The notes: a model not told the origin generated them from the sequence alone. 7,690 nt of DNA from Candidatus Solincola tengchongensis (GCA_015711895.1 MU158594.1:1-7690), one strand, 5' to 3'. Positions 1 through 7,185 are shown, counted from the stretch's first letter. A program made the numbers and translations.

Positions 1-473
1 ACTTGGAGGGAAGGACCAGCGCCTATGTGGGCGATATCCTCCACTCCCGGGTGGCACGGTCCGGTTTCAAGGCCTGCTTGGCCATGGGGATGAAGGTGGT
101 GGCCGTGGCGCCTCCCACCCTCCTGCCGCCGCTCCTGCCGGAAGGGGTCGAGGTGTCCTATGACCTCGACGAGGTGATTCCCCACTGCGACGTCCTCTAC
201 ATGCTGCGGGTACAGAAAGAGAGGCTCTTGGAGGGCAGATTCCCGTCCCCGCAAGAATATGCCAGATATTACCAATTAAACAACGAGCGCCTGAGGGCCG
301 CCGGTCCGGGAGTGGTGGTGATGCACCCCGGTCCCATGAACAGGGGGATGGAGATCTCCTCCGAGGTGGCCGACGCACCACATGCCGCCATAACCGCCCA
401 GGTGGCAGCGGGGGTAGCGGTGCGTATGGCCGTGCTCTTCCTCCTGCTGGGGCCGGGAGAGAGGGGTGATTGA
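1..473 (+). CDS. pyrB: Aspartate carbamoyltransferase catalytic subunit, C-terminal half (5' truncated by window)
   Basis: The enzyme condenses carbamoyl phosphate with L-aspartate to give N-carbamoyl-aspartate, the committed step of cytosolic pyrimidine synthesis. The frame is open from the window edge (first full codon at 3), so the start and the carbamoyl-phosphate domain lie upstream; about 156 residues remain of a family length near 300-310. The family motifs of the aspartate-binding domain appear in order: YVGDILHSRVARS at about residues 8-20, PPTLLPP near 38, YDLDEV near 53, MLRVQKER near 67, HPGPMNRG near 108, and GVAVRMAVLFLLLG near the end. In the usual QVxNGVAVRMA stretch the Asn is replaced (QVAAGVAVRMA), a mild change. 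The stop codon TGA (471-473) overlaps the start of pyrC, so translation of the two is probably coupled. No PyrI regulatory subunit gene is seen. The identification is secure. Confidence 0.96.
   Translation, partial: LEGRTSAYVGDILHSRVARSGFKACLAMGMKVVAVAPPTLLPPLLPEGVEVSYDLDEVIPHCDVLYMLRVQKERLLEGRFPSPQEYARYYQLNNERLRAAGPGVVVMHPGPMNRGMEISSEVADAPHAAITAQVAAGVAVRMAVLFLLLGPGERGD
461..469 (+). promoter_or_regulatory. Shine-Dalgarno-like site favouring the TTG start of pyrC
   Basis: GAGGGGTGA resembles the SD extension GGAGGTGA and sits at normal distance (8 bases after GAGGGG) from a TTG at 475. The GTG at 466 lies inside this site and would have to use the weaker GGGAG at 455-459. This argues that translation may begin at 475, three codons after the longest open start. 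Confidence 0.45.
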
Positions 474-1821
474 ATTGGCGGAGCTGCTGATTCGCGGGGC
501 GCGGGTGATAGACCCCTTCCAGAACCTGGACGGAGTGCTTGACGTGGCCATATCCCGGGGTCGGGTATCCGAGGTGGGGAGGGGGCTTTCCACGGAGAGC
601 CGGGAGGTCCTGGAGGCGGAGGGGCTGGTGCTCGCCCCCGGGTTTCTGGACATGCACGTGCACCTCAGGGACCCGGGGAGGGAGGACGAGGAGACCCTGG
701 AGAGCGGGCTGAAGGCCGCGGTGCGCGGCGGGTTCACCGCGGTTTGCTGCATGCCCAACACCGACCCCCCTTTGGACAATGCCGCTCTGGTGGAGGACCT
801 GGTACTGCGGGCTCGTGGGCTGGGGCTGGCGGACCTCTTCCCCGTGGGCTGCCTCACCCGGGGTAGGGAGGGGAAAGAGCTGGCGGAGATGGGGCTCATG
901 TACGCCAGCGCGGCCCGGGTGAGGGCTTTCTCCGACGACGGGGACGCCGTGGCCGACTCCGGCCTCATGAGGCGTGCCCTGCAGTACGTCCGCAAGTTCG
1001 GAGGGGTCGTCATCTCCCACCCGGAGGATGTCGACCTCTCCCGGGGAGGCCAGGTCAACGAAGGCCGGGTCTCCTTCACCCTGGGGCTGCGGGGCATCCC
1101 GGCTCTCGCCGAGGAGGTCATGGTGGCCCGTGATATCCTGCTCGCCGAGGAGACGGGGGCGCGCCTACACCTCACCCACCTGAGCACCGCCGGGTCGGTG
1201 CGCCTGCTCCGGGAGGCCAAAGAGCGGGGGGTGAGGGTGACCGCAGATGCTACCCCCCATCATCTGGTACTCAGCGAGAGGGACATCCGCGATTACGACA
1301 CGGTGTACAAGGTCAATCCCCCCCTGCGTACGCCGGAGGACGTGAGCGAGTTGCGCCGGGCCCTGGCCGACGGGACCCTGGACGCGGTGGCCACGGACCA
1401 CGCCCCCCATTCCCCGGAGGAGAAGGAGAGGGAGTTCGACTACGCACCCTTCGGGATGGTGGGGATGGAGAGCGCCTTCCCGGTACTATACACGGAGCTG
1501 GTGGAGAAGGGGGAGCTTGAGCTGCCGGTGCTCATAGAGAGGCTGACCCTGGGCCCGGCAAGGGCCGTGGGGCTGGAACCTCCGGATTACGGTGAGGGGA
1601 TACGCGCCGGGGCCAGGGCGGACCTGGTGCTATTGGATACGGCGAGGGAATGGGTCATCGATGCCCACGCCTTCGCCTCGCGGGGAAGGAACTGCCCTTT
1701 CCACGGCTGGAGGGTGAGGGGAAGGGTGCTCATGACCATCAAAGGGGGAAAGGTCGTCCACTACGCAACGGAGTGGGGACGAGCGCACCCCCGGGGCGAG
1801 AAGGTGAGCGAAAAGGCCTGA
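466..1821 (+). CDS. pyrC: Dihydroorotase, type I
   Basis: This amidohydrolase cyclises N-carbamoyl-aspartate to dihydroorotate and is expected to bind zinc. At 451 residues it is slightly longer than the roughly 420-430 usual for the type I (Bacillus/Aquifex-like) class. Visible metal and substrate motifs: DMHVHLRDPG with the HxH pair at residues 64 and 66, CMPNTDPP at 95-102, FSDDGD with the bridging Asp near 157-158, SHPED with His185, HLTHLST with His238, NPPLR at 284-288, and TDHAPH with Asp311. All catalytic ligands therefore look present, so it should be active without a partner. The C-terminal tail after residue 430 is charged and not typical of the domain. Two starts are possible: GTG at 466, which overlaps pyrB by 8 bases, or TTG at 475, which lies about 8 bases after GAGGGG and gives the familiar beginning MAELLIRGARVIDP. 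I cannot decide between them. Confidence 0.96.
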   Translation: MIELAELLIRGARVIDPFQNLDGVLDVAISRGRVSEVGRGLSTESREVLEAEGLVLAPGFLDMHVHLRDPGREDEETLESGLKAAVRGGFTAVCCMPNTDPPLDNAALVEDLVLRARGLGLADLFPVGCLTRGREGKELAEMGLMYASAARVRAFSDDGDAVADSGLMRRALQYVRKFGGVVISHPEDVDLSRGGQVNEGRVSFTLGLRGIPALAEEVMVARDILLAEETGARLHLTHLSTAGSVRLLREAKERGVRVTADATPHHLVLSERDIRDYDTVYKVNPPLRTPEDVSELRRALADGTLDAVATDHAPHSPEEKEREFDYAPFGMVGMESAFPVLYTELVEKGELELPVLIERLTLGPARAVGLEPPDYGEGIRAGARADLVLLDTAREWVIDAHAFASRGRNCPFHGWRVRGRVLMTIKGGKVVHYATEWGRAHPRGEKVSEKA

Positions 1822-1846
1822 GATCTCCCGGTGTGGGCTGAGAGAC

Positions 1847-1854
1847 GAGGGGGG
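1847..1854 (+). promoter_or_regulatory. Ribosome-binding site for the carB-like gene
   Basis: GAGGGGGG lies 7 bases before the TTG at 1862. It is the only good site in the 40-base gap after pyrC and sets this non-ATG start. The rest of the gap (1822-1861) holds no terminator or convincing promoter, so the gene is probably cotranscribed with pyrC. Confidence 0.6.
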
Positions 1855-1861
1855 TAAGGGG

Positions 1862-4744
1862 TTGAAAGAGGGGGTTAGCGGAAAGGTGCTGGCCGTGGGT
1901 CCCGGAGCGCTTACCCTGGACCAGGGAAGTGGGTTTCAATACCTCGCGGCGAGGATATGCCGCTGCCTGCGCAGGAGGGGCTTACGGGTCGCGGTCCTGG
2001 AAGACAACCCGGCCACCCTCATGGATGCGGCAGGCGGCGAGGGGGAGCTTTTCCTGGAGCCGCCTCTACCCGAGGTGGTGGCCGTGGTGGCTGAGGTATG
2101 CGGTGCTTCATCCCTGTGGTTGGGCACGGCGGGACGCAGGGGCTGGACCCTGGCCAGGGAGCTGGCGGCGGAGGGATACTTAGACCGGACGGGGCTGGAG
2201 ATCGCCGATGTCCGGGACCGGGTGCTCTGGGCCTGCGGGGACCGCTCCCTTCTGCGGGAGATATTGGAGGAAGGCGGGATGAACAACCCTGCCTTCCGGA
2301 CGGCGTCAAGTCTGCGGGAGGCTCAGGAGGCCGCATCACAGCTCGGTTTTCCGCTGGTTGTGCGCCCCCATTTCTCCAGCGGCGGGTGGGGAGCCGGCGT
2401 GGCCTTCAATCGGGAGGAGCTACCCTCCCTTTTCATGGAGGCCAGCCGGGAGAGCCCGGGGAACGAGGTGTTGCTGGAGGAATACCTGGGGGGATGGAAG
2501 AAGTACGTTGTCTGCGCCTTGAGGGACGCTCGTGGAGGGTCGGTGGCCGCGGGGATCGTCGAGCAACTGGAGCCCCTGCCCCTCCACGAGGAGGATGCGG
2601 TGATCGCCGTGCCGCCGCTTCCCTGTGGGGAGCTCCTCTATGCCCTGGGGGAGATTTCCAGGAAAGTGGCGGGACTTCTCGGCGTGGTCGGGCTGGCGGA
2701 AGTGAAGGTGGCGGTCAACCCGGAGACGGTGGACGCCTACGTCCTGGACGTGAACGCCGGGCCGAGGAGAGCGACCCCCCTCCTCGAGTTGGCCATGGGC
2801 ATCGACCTGGTGAGCGCGCACGTCGATCTGCTCTGCGGCGGAAAGGTGGAGGACATCGCCATTGAACGGGAGGCCCGGGAGACTTTCCTCTACCTGCCGC
2901 GCTTTTTCTATCCCGAGGAAGAGGGAGGGCAGGGCCACCTTTCCCTGGGTTGCCGCTCGGTGGGGAGGACCGTGCTGTGGGGAAGAGACGTCGCAGGGGC
3001 GGCCCGCCGTGCCCTGCGCCTAATGGAGGAGGATGCGGGTTTCCGGGGCAGCACCCGCGAGGCTCTCGAGGAGCTGGCGAAGCAAGCGGATGGGCGGCGG
3101 GCGGTAAAGAGGACAGCGGCGCGCTCGGGGGCCGGGGGGAAAGCCGATCCGCAAAGGGAAGGGGAGGAGGAAGTCGCCCTGTGTCTCAATGCCTCGGGAG
3201 AGGACACAGGGCAGAGGCGCATGGTCTTCCTCGCCGCGGGGAGTACGCGCCCGGGAAGCGGCCAAGAGCTGCACTTCAACCTCTACCGGGCACTGCTCGC
3301 CTGGAGGTCCCGGGGAGGAAGCGCGGCAGCCTACGTGGGCGACCCGGGTCTCGGCCTCTTTCTGGCCGGGGAAGCGGATGCGGTCTTCCTGGGTCCTCCC
3401 ACCCCGCATGGTTTGAGGGAGGCGTTGCGGAGGGCAAGTACCCGGAAACTGTGCCCCCATTTCGGGGGAGGGGAGGCCATGGAGCTGGCGCGGCGTACGG
3501 CGCTGGATGGCGGGGACGTGGAGGTGGTCGGGGGGTGGCCGGAAGGGGGGGACCTACCCATGATCCTCAGGCGGTTGCGTTCCTCCGGGCTGCCCCTACC
3601 GGGCTTCGCCTGCGGGCGTGAGGAGGCGGAGGATTTCCTGCGCACCTGCAGGTTTCCCGTCCACCTGACCCTCTTGGCGGGAATGGAGGAGACGGCCAAG
3701 AGGGTCTTCTACGCGGCAGGGGAGGCCGCGGAGTACCTGGCCGCGCACAGGCAGGCCTACCCAGTCCTGAGGGAGTTGAGGGAGGATTCCCTTGAGGTGC
3801 TGGTGGAAGCGGTGGCACGGGAGGGAAGGTTGACCTGCATGCTGGCCTGGCAGAGCTTGCAAGGTCCCGGCGGCGATGCTGGGGAAGGGCCGTCCGTGTA
3901 CCCGCCGCTCCACCTGACCTCCCAGCAGTATGCGAGGTTGCGGGAGGTCGTGGAGGAAACGTTGCGGACGACCGGTTGGAGCGGCGGCGTCTCCCTCCGC
4001 CTGGAGGTGGAGGGAGGGGAGATGAGGGTCTGGGACCTATCGCCGGGCACGTCCGAGCTGGTGCCCTTTCTGACCAGGGCCTCCTCCCTGGACCTTGCGG
4101 AGCTCGCCCTGGGAGCCCGGCTCGGGGAAGAAGCGCCCGCCGCGGAGCTCGCGGGAAAGGGGAGCGCAGTACGCTATCCCATCTCACCCCTTGGACTGAT
4201 AGCCGGGGAGGACCTCCTCCTCAACACCTGCCGCAGGCGTACCGGCGAGGTCATGGGAATGGGCGAGAACCCGGGGGATGCCCTGGCCAAGATCCTCAGC
4301 GGCTTGGGGATGCGCCCCTCCCACGGTGGACGCGTCCTTCTGAGCGTGGCCAACCGGGAGAAGAGGAGGGCGGTCCTTCTGGGTAGGGAACTGTTGGAGG
4401 CCGGTTACCGGCTGGCAGCCACCCGCGGAACGGCTCGGGCCCTCCGTGCGGCGGGAATGGAGGTGGAGGAGGTCAACAAGCTCCGCGAGGGGCGGCCCAA
4501 CGTGCTCGACCTTTTGCGCAACGGGGAGATACAGTTGGTGGTCAACGTCCCTCGCGGAAGGCATCCGCATTCGGACGGCTTTTACATACGGGAGGACGCC
4601 GCCCGCCACGGTATCCCCTGTCTTACGGACATGGAGGTGGCCCTGGCCCTGGTGAGGGGAATGCGTGTCGCAGGGAACGGGGGCTGGCCCTTGCGGCCAG
4701 AAGGCAGCCCGGTATTGGGTTTCGCGGCGGCGAGGGGAGGGTGA
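1862..4744 (+). CDS. carB: Divergent carbamoyl-phosphate synthase large-subunit homologue with degraded active sites and retained MGS domain
   Basis: It occupies the carB slot but is 960 residues against about 1,070 for the family. Layout: first synthetase unit about 1-390 (GPGALTLDQGSGFQY at 13-27, FPLVVRPHFSSGG at 163-175, EEYLGGWKKY at 206-215, AVNPETV at 284-290); a low-complexity linker about 391-452 where the roughly 150-residue oligomerisation domain should be; a second unit about 453-815, recognisable by FGGGEAMELAR (534-544) and RRTGEVMGMG (792-801); an MGS domain about 822-935 with ATRGTA (853-858), NKLREGRPN (872-880) and NVPRGR (895-900). By eye against E. coli, the first unit keeps Arg169, His243, Asn301 and Arg306 but has E215K, Q285K, E299D and R303G. 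The second has R715T, Q829S, E841D, N843S, R845G and R848E, so its ATP/metal site looks dead. In contrast Ser948, Lys954, Thr974, Thr977, Lys993 and Asn1015 of the effector site are kept. There are no internal stops over 960 codons, so it is under coding constraint. Start TTG at 1862 follows GAGGGGGG by 7 bases. It may be a regulatory pseudoenzyme or have altered chemistry; function is unproven. Confidence 0.85.
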   Translation: MKEGVSGKVLAVGPGALTLDQGSGFQYLAARICRCLRRRGLRVAVLEDNPATLMDAAGGEGELFLEPPLPEVVAVVAEVCGASSLWLGTAGRRGWTLARELAAEGYLDRTGLEIADVRDRVLWACGDRSLLREILEEGGMNNPAFRTASSLREAQEAASQLGFPLVVRPHFSSGGWGAGVAFNREELPSLFMEASRESPGNEVLLEEYLGGWKKYVVCALRDARGGSVAAGIVEQLEPLPLHEEDAVIAVPPLPCGELLYALGEISRKVAGLLGVVGLAEVKVAVNPETVDAYVLDVNAGPRRATPLLELAMGIDLVSAHVDLLCGGKVEDIAIEREARETFLYLPRFFYPEEEGGQGHLSLGCRSVGRTVLWGRDVAGAARRALRLMEEDAGFRGSTREALEELAKQADGRRAVKRTAARSGAGGKADPQREGEEEVALCLNASGEDTGQRRMVFLAAGSTRPGSGQELHFNLYRALLAWRSRGGSAAAYVGDPGLGLFLAGEADAVFLGPPTPHGLREALRRASTRKLCPHFGGGEAMELARRTALDGGDVEVVGGWPEGGDLPMILRRLRSSGLPLPGFACGREEAEDFLRTCRFPVHLTLLAGMEETAKRVFYAAGEAAEYLAAHRQAYPVLRELREDSLEVLVEAVAREGRLTCMLAWQSLQGPGGDAGEGPSVYPPLHLTSQQYARLREVVEETLRTTGWSGGVSLRLEVEGGEMRVWDLSPGTSELVPFLTRASSLDLAELALGARLGEEAPAAELAGKGSAVRYPISPLGLIAGEDLLLNTCRRRTGEVMGMGENPGDALAKILSGLGMRPSHGGRVLLSVANREKRRAVLLGRELLEAGYRLAATRGTARALRAAGMEVEEVNKLREGRPNVLDLLRNGEIQLVVNVPRGRHPHSDGFYIREDAARHGIPCLTDMEVALALVRGMRVAGNGGWPLRPEGSPVLGFAAARGG

Positions 4745-4747
4745 GAC

Positions 4748-5536
4748 TTGCCCCCGCTGGCCTTCCGGGCGACGGTGCTGGAGAGGCGGGATTACGGCTG
4801 CGCCTCCGAGGTAATCTTCCGAGTCGGAGACGGTTTCTCGCCCCTTCCGGGCCAGTTCGTCCACATCCTCTGTGGCGGAGGGGGGAGGATAATCCGCCGC
4901 CCCTTCAGTGTCTTCCGCCATGAGGGAGGGATTGCCTCCGTGCTGGTGAGGGAGGTGGGAGGAGGAACGGCCTGGTTGCGCCGGAGGAGACGAGGAGACG
5001 AGCTGGACATCCTGGGGCCTCTGGGAAGGGGTTTCGACCTCACCGGAGGGGGAGAACACGTGCTGCTCGCCGGGGGGATCGGTGTTGCGCCACTGGCCTA
5101 CCTCGGGCGCCGGCTGACGGAGAGGGGAGGGAAGGTGACCCTCCTCTGGGGAATGGAGAAGGGGACGGAATACGGTAGCCTTCCCGAGTCGCTGGGTGAG
5201 GAGTTCGACCTCCACATCGCCACCGCGGATGGTTCGAGGGGTAAGGAGGGAACGGTGCTCGAGCTCCTCTCCCCGGAGATGACCCCCGGGACCCACCTTT
5301 TCTATGCCTGCGGGCCGCGGTCCATGCTTGTGGCCCTTACGGAGCGTCTTTCCACTGCAGGCCTCCCTTCCCTCCAGGTGAGCGTGGAGGAGAGGATGGC
5401 CTGCGGCCTCGGGGCCTGCCGGGGGTGTACGGTGCCCGCCGTGGAGCATCCGGGGGGCTACCTGGCGGCCTGCCGGGACGGACCCGTCTTTAGAGCGGAG
5501 GAACTGGATTGGAAGCGGATGATGGAATCGATCTGA
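4748..5536 (+). CDS. pyrK: Dihydroorotate dehydrogenase electron-transfer subunit (FAD/2Fe-2S)
   Basis: PyrK passes electrons from the FMN of PyrD through a 2Fe-2S cluster and FAD to NAD+, making the class 1B dihydroorotate dehydrogenase complex NAD-linked. The 262 residues match the family length. Seen in order: an N-terminal FAD-binding barrel with PGQFVHI (34-40) and the flavin motif RRPFSVF (50-56); GPLGRGF (90-96); the nucleotide-binding loop LLAGGIGVAPL (106-116); ACGPRSM (187-193); and the cluster ligands Cys219, Cys224, Cys227 and Cys242. The Cys spacing (x4, x2, x14) is that of Lactococcus PyrK. The TTG start at 4748 is 3 bases after the carB-like stop; its SD GGGGAGGG spans the end of that gene (4734-4741), so the two are likely coupled. 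The end overlaps pyrD by 28 bases, which fits 1:1 production of the two subunits. Confidence 0.96.
   Translation: MPPLAFRATVLERRDYGCASEVIFRVGDGFSPLPGQFVHILCGGGGRIIRRPFSVFRHEGGIASVLVREVGGGTAWLRRRRRGDELDILGPLGRGFDLTGGGEHVLLAGGIGVAPLAYLGRRLTERGGKVTLLWGMEKGTEYGSLPESLGEEFDLHIATADGSRGKEGTVLELLSPEMTPGTHLFYACGPRSMLVALTERLSTAGLPSLQVSVEERMACGLGACRGCTVPAVEHPGGYLAACRDGPVFRAEELDWKRMMESI
5497..5503 (+). promoter_or_regulatory. Ribosome-binding site that fixes the pyrD start
   Basis: GGAGGAA lies inside the 3' end of pyrK, with GGAGG 7 bases before the TTG at 5509. The other in-frame candidate, GTG at 5539 just after the pyrK stop, has no comparable site upstream. This supports the longer pyrD with a 28-base overlap. 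Confidence 0.6.
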
Positions 5537-6447
5537 GGGTGGAACTGGCGGGGATCTCCCTCAAGAACCCCTTCCTGGTCTGCTCGGGGACCTTCGGCAA
5601 CGGGAGGGAGATGTCCGAGCTGGTGGACCTCAACGCCCTGGGAGGACTGATGACCAAGGCCGTGACCCTCGAGCCCTGCCCGGGGAACCCTCCTCCCCGG
5701 CTCTGGGAGACCCCCTCGGGTATGTTGAACTCCATTGGGCTGGAGAACAAGGGCCTGGAGAGGTTCCTGGCCGAGGACCTGCCCTGGCTCTCCCGCTTCG
5801 ACGTCCCGGTGTGGGTGAACGTGGCTGGCTTCAGTGCCCGGGAGTATGTGGAGTGGGCGGAGGCGGTGTCCCGCTCCGGTCTGGCTGCCGCGGTGGAGCT
5901 CAACATCTCCTGTCCCAACGTGGAGAAAGGAGGAGCTTTTTTCTCTCGCCGACCCCGTGAGGCGGCCGAGCTGGTGGCCCGCGTGCGGGAGGTCGTGGAC
6001 ATCCCGCTTTTCGTGAAACTCCCACCGCTGCCGGGTGCCATGCGGGAGACGGCCCTGGCCGTGGCGGAGGCCGGAGCCGACGGGTTAAGCCTCATCAACA
6101 CCCTACCCGCCATGGCCGTGGACGTGGAGAGGTGTCGCCCTCGCCTGGGGAACGTCACCGGCGGGCTTTCCGGCCCCGCCATCCATCCCGTGGCCGTGCA
6201 CGCGGTCTGGGAGGCCTCGGGCGCGGTGGACCTGCCGGTCATCGGCATGGGGGGGATATGGTCCTGCAGCGACGCCGTGGAGATGCTCATGGCCGGGGCC
6301 GCGGCGGTGGCCGTGGGCACCCTGAACCTCGTCGATCCCCGTGCCGTGCCGCGCCTGGCGGAGGAACTGGCGGGGTTCATGCGGTGGAAGGGTTACCGAA
6401 GGGTCCCGGACATGGTGGGCTTGCTGCGCAGGAGGGGTTGGGGATGA
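5509..6447 (+). CDS. pyrD: Dihydroorotate dehydrogenase, class 1B catalytic subunit
   Basis: This FMN-binding TIM-barrel enzyme oxidises dihydroorotate to orotate; electrons leave through PyrK, encoded just upstream. The 312 residues are normal for class 1. Motifs: LKNPFLVCSGTFG (18-30), MTKAVTLEPCPGNPPPR (48-64) with the FMN-contacting Lys50, the substrate loop LNSIGLENKG (73-82), LNISCPNV (131-138) with Cys135 as the catalytic base of class 1 enzymes, FVKLPP (168-173) with Lys170, SLINTL (194-199), and the FMN phosphate loops GMGGI (247-251) and VAVGT (267-271). A Cys rather than Ser as base, together with adjacent pyrK, points to class 1B. One oddity is KLPPLPG at 170-176, where the family usually has KLSPNV. 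The stop overlaps the pyrF start as ATGA. A start at GTG 5539 is possible but less well supported. Confidence 0.96.
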   Translation: MEADDGIDLRVELAGISLKNPFLVCSGTFGNGREMSELVDLNALGGLMTKAVTLEPCPGNPPPRLWETPSGMLNSIGLENKGLERFLAEDLPWLSRFDVPVWVNVAGFSAREYVEWAEAVSRSGLAAAVELNISCPNVEKGGAFFSRRPREAAELVARVREVVDIPLFVKLPPLPGAMRETALAVAEAGADGLSLINTLPAMAVDVERCRPRLGNVTGGLSGPAIHPVAVHAVWEASGAVDLPVIGMGGIWSCSDAVEMLMAGAAAVAVGTLNLVDPRAVPRLAEELAGFMRWKGYRRVPDMVGLLRRRGWG

Positions 6448-7169
6448 CGGCCGCGCGCCGCGTTGGGGATCCGCTCATCCTGGCCCTGGACGTCTCGGAA
6501 TGGGAAAGACTGGAAGCGCTTGCCGAGATGGTCCGGGGGGAGGTGGAAACGGTGAAGGTGGGCCTGGAGGCCTACACGCGCTTCGGCCCGGTTCTGTTCC
6601 GGGAGATGAGGGAGAGGGGCTTTCGGGTCTTTGCCGACCTCAAGCTCCATGACATACCCAACACGGTGAGCGGGGCGGTGAGGGCGCTGGCCCGCTGGAG
6701 GGTGGACATGCTAACCGTCCACCTCTGCGGTGGGAGGAAGATGCTGGAAGCCGCGGTACGCGCCGCCCACGAGAACGGGGGAAGGGCGGGAGGGACCCCG
6801 CTGCTTATCGGGGTCACCGTGCTCACCAGCCTGGAGGACGGGGACCTCGAGGAGATGGGCTGGAGAGGCGGTGTGTCGGAGATCGTGCTCCGGCTTGCCA
6901 GGATGGGCGTCTCCTGCGGGCTTGACGGGTTGGTCTGCTCGCCGGCTGAGGTGGCGGAGCTCCGGCGGGAGTTGGGAGAGGGCCCCCTGCTGGTCACGCC
7001 GGGAATCCGGCTGCAAGGTGCCGAAACTCATGACCAGGCCAGGACGGCCACTCCGGGCGCGGCCCTCCGGGCGGGAGCGGATTACCTGGTCGTGGGAAGG
7101 GCGGTCACCGGACAACCCCGACCCCTGGAGGCGCTTCGGGCCCTGCGGAGGGAGATTGGTTTATCATAG
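6444..7169 (+). CDS. pyrF: Orotidine-5'-phosphate decarboxylase
   Basis: The enzyme decarboxylates OMP to UMP, the last step of the pathway. The 241 residues match the short bacterial (Bacillus-like) family. The catalytic motif is intact: FADLKLHDIPNT at 63-74 gives the Asp65-Lys67-Asp70 array. Also seen are ALDV (14-17) with Asp16, KVGLEAY (38-44), GVTVLTS (123-129), VTPGIR (184-189) and the phosphate-binding VVGRAVT (216-222) with Arg219. The reading frame is open much further upstream, to 6132, but that part overlaps pyrD and does not resemble any PyrF. The ATG at 6444 follows GGAGGGG (6431-6437) by 6 bases and overlaps the pyrD stop in an ATGA junction, so translation is very likely coupled to pyrD. 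Confidence 0.97.
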   Translation: MTAARRVGDPLILALDVSEWERLEALAEMVRGEVETVKVGLEAYTRFGPVLFREMRERGFRVFADLKLHDIPNTVSGAVRALARWRVDMLTVHLCGGRKMLEAAVRAAHENGGRAGGTPLLIGVTVLTSLEDGDLEEMGWRGGVSEIVLRLARMGVSCGLDGLVCSPAEVAELRRELGEGPLLVTPGIRLQGAETHDQARTATPGAALRAGADYLVVGRAVTGQPRPLEALRALRREIGLS

Positions 7170-7185
7170 GGATGAATAGGGATGA
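7166..7185 (+). repeat. Perfect tandem duplication of a 10-base unit at the end of pyrF
   Basis: The unit ATAGGGATGA occurs twice back to back. The first copy contains the pyrF stop TAG (7167-7169). The duplication puts two ATGs directly after pyrF, at 7172 and 7182. The first opens a 20-codon ORF (7172-7234, M-N-R-D-E-G-G-G...), but it lacks a well-spaced ribosome-binding site, so I do not call it a gene. A chance replication slip is the simplest explanation. Confidence 0.8.

Noticed and set aside
67..1220. Two minus-strand open frames of over 300 codons opposite pyrB-pyrC
   Set aside because: Low-complexity Arg/Pro/Ser-rich translations lying opposite two clearly recognised enzymes; they are shadows of GC-rich coding DNA.
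1862..4744. Reading the carB-like gene as a decayed pseudogene or a sequencing artefact
   Set aside because: One frame runs for 960 codons with no stop or frameshift, with C-terminal effector residues kept at a constant offset from E. coli and well-placed start and stop signals. Relaxed selection cannot be excluded from one sequence, however.
4184..5449. A 421-codon open frame on the minus strand
   Set aside because: It runs across the 3' end of the carB-like gene and most of pyrK, both well supported on the + strand. Its translation is rich in Pro, Gly and Arg and shows no family motif; long antisense frames are expected at this GC content.
6132..6443. N-terminal extension of pyrF to an upstream start
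   Set aside because: The extension lies within pyrD in another frame, is Arg/Gly-rich without homology, and the ATG at 6444 has a proper ribosome-binding site and gives the normal PyrF length.
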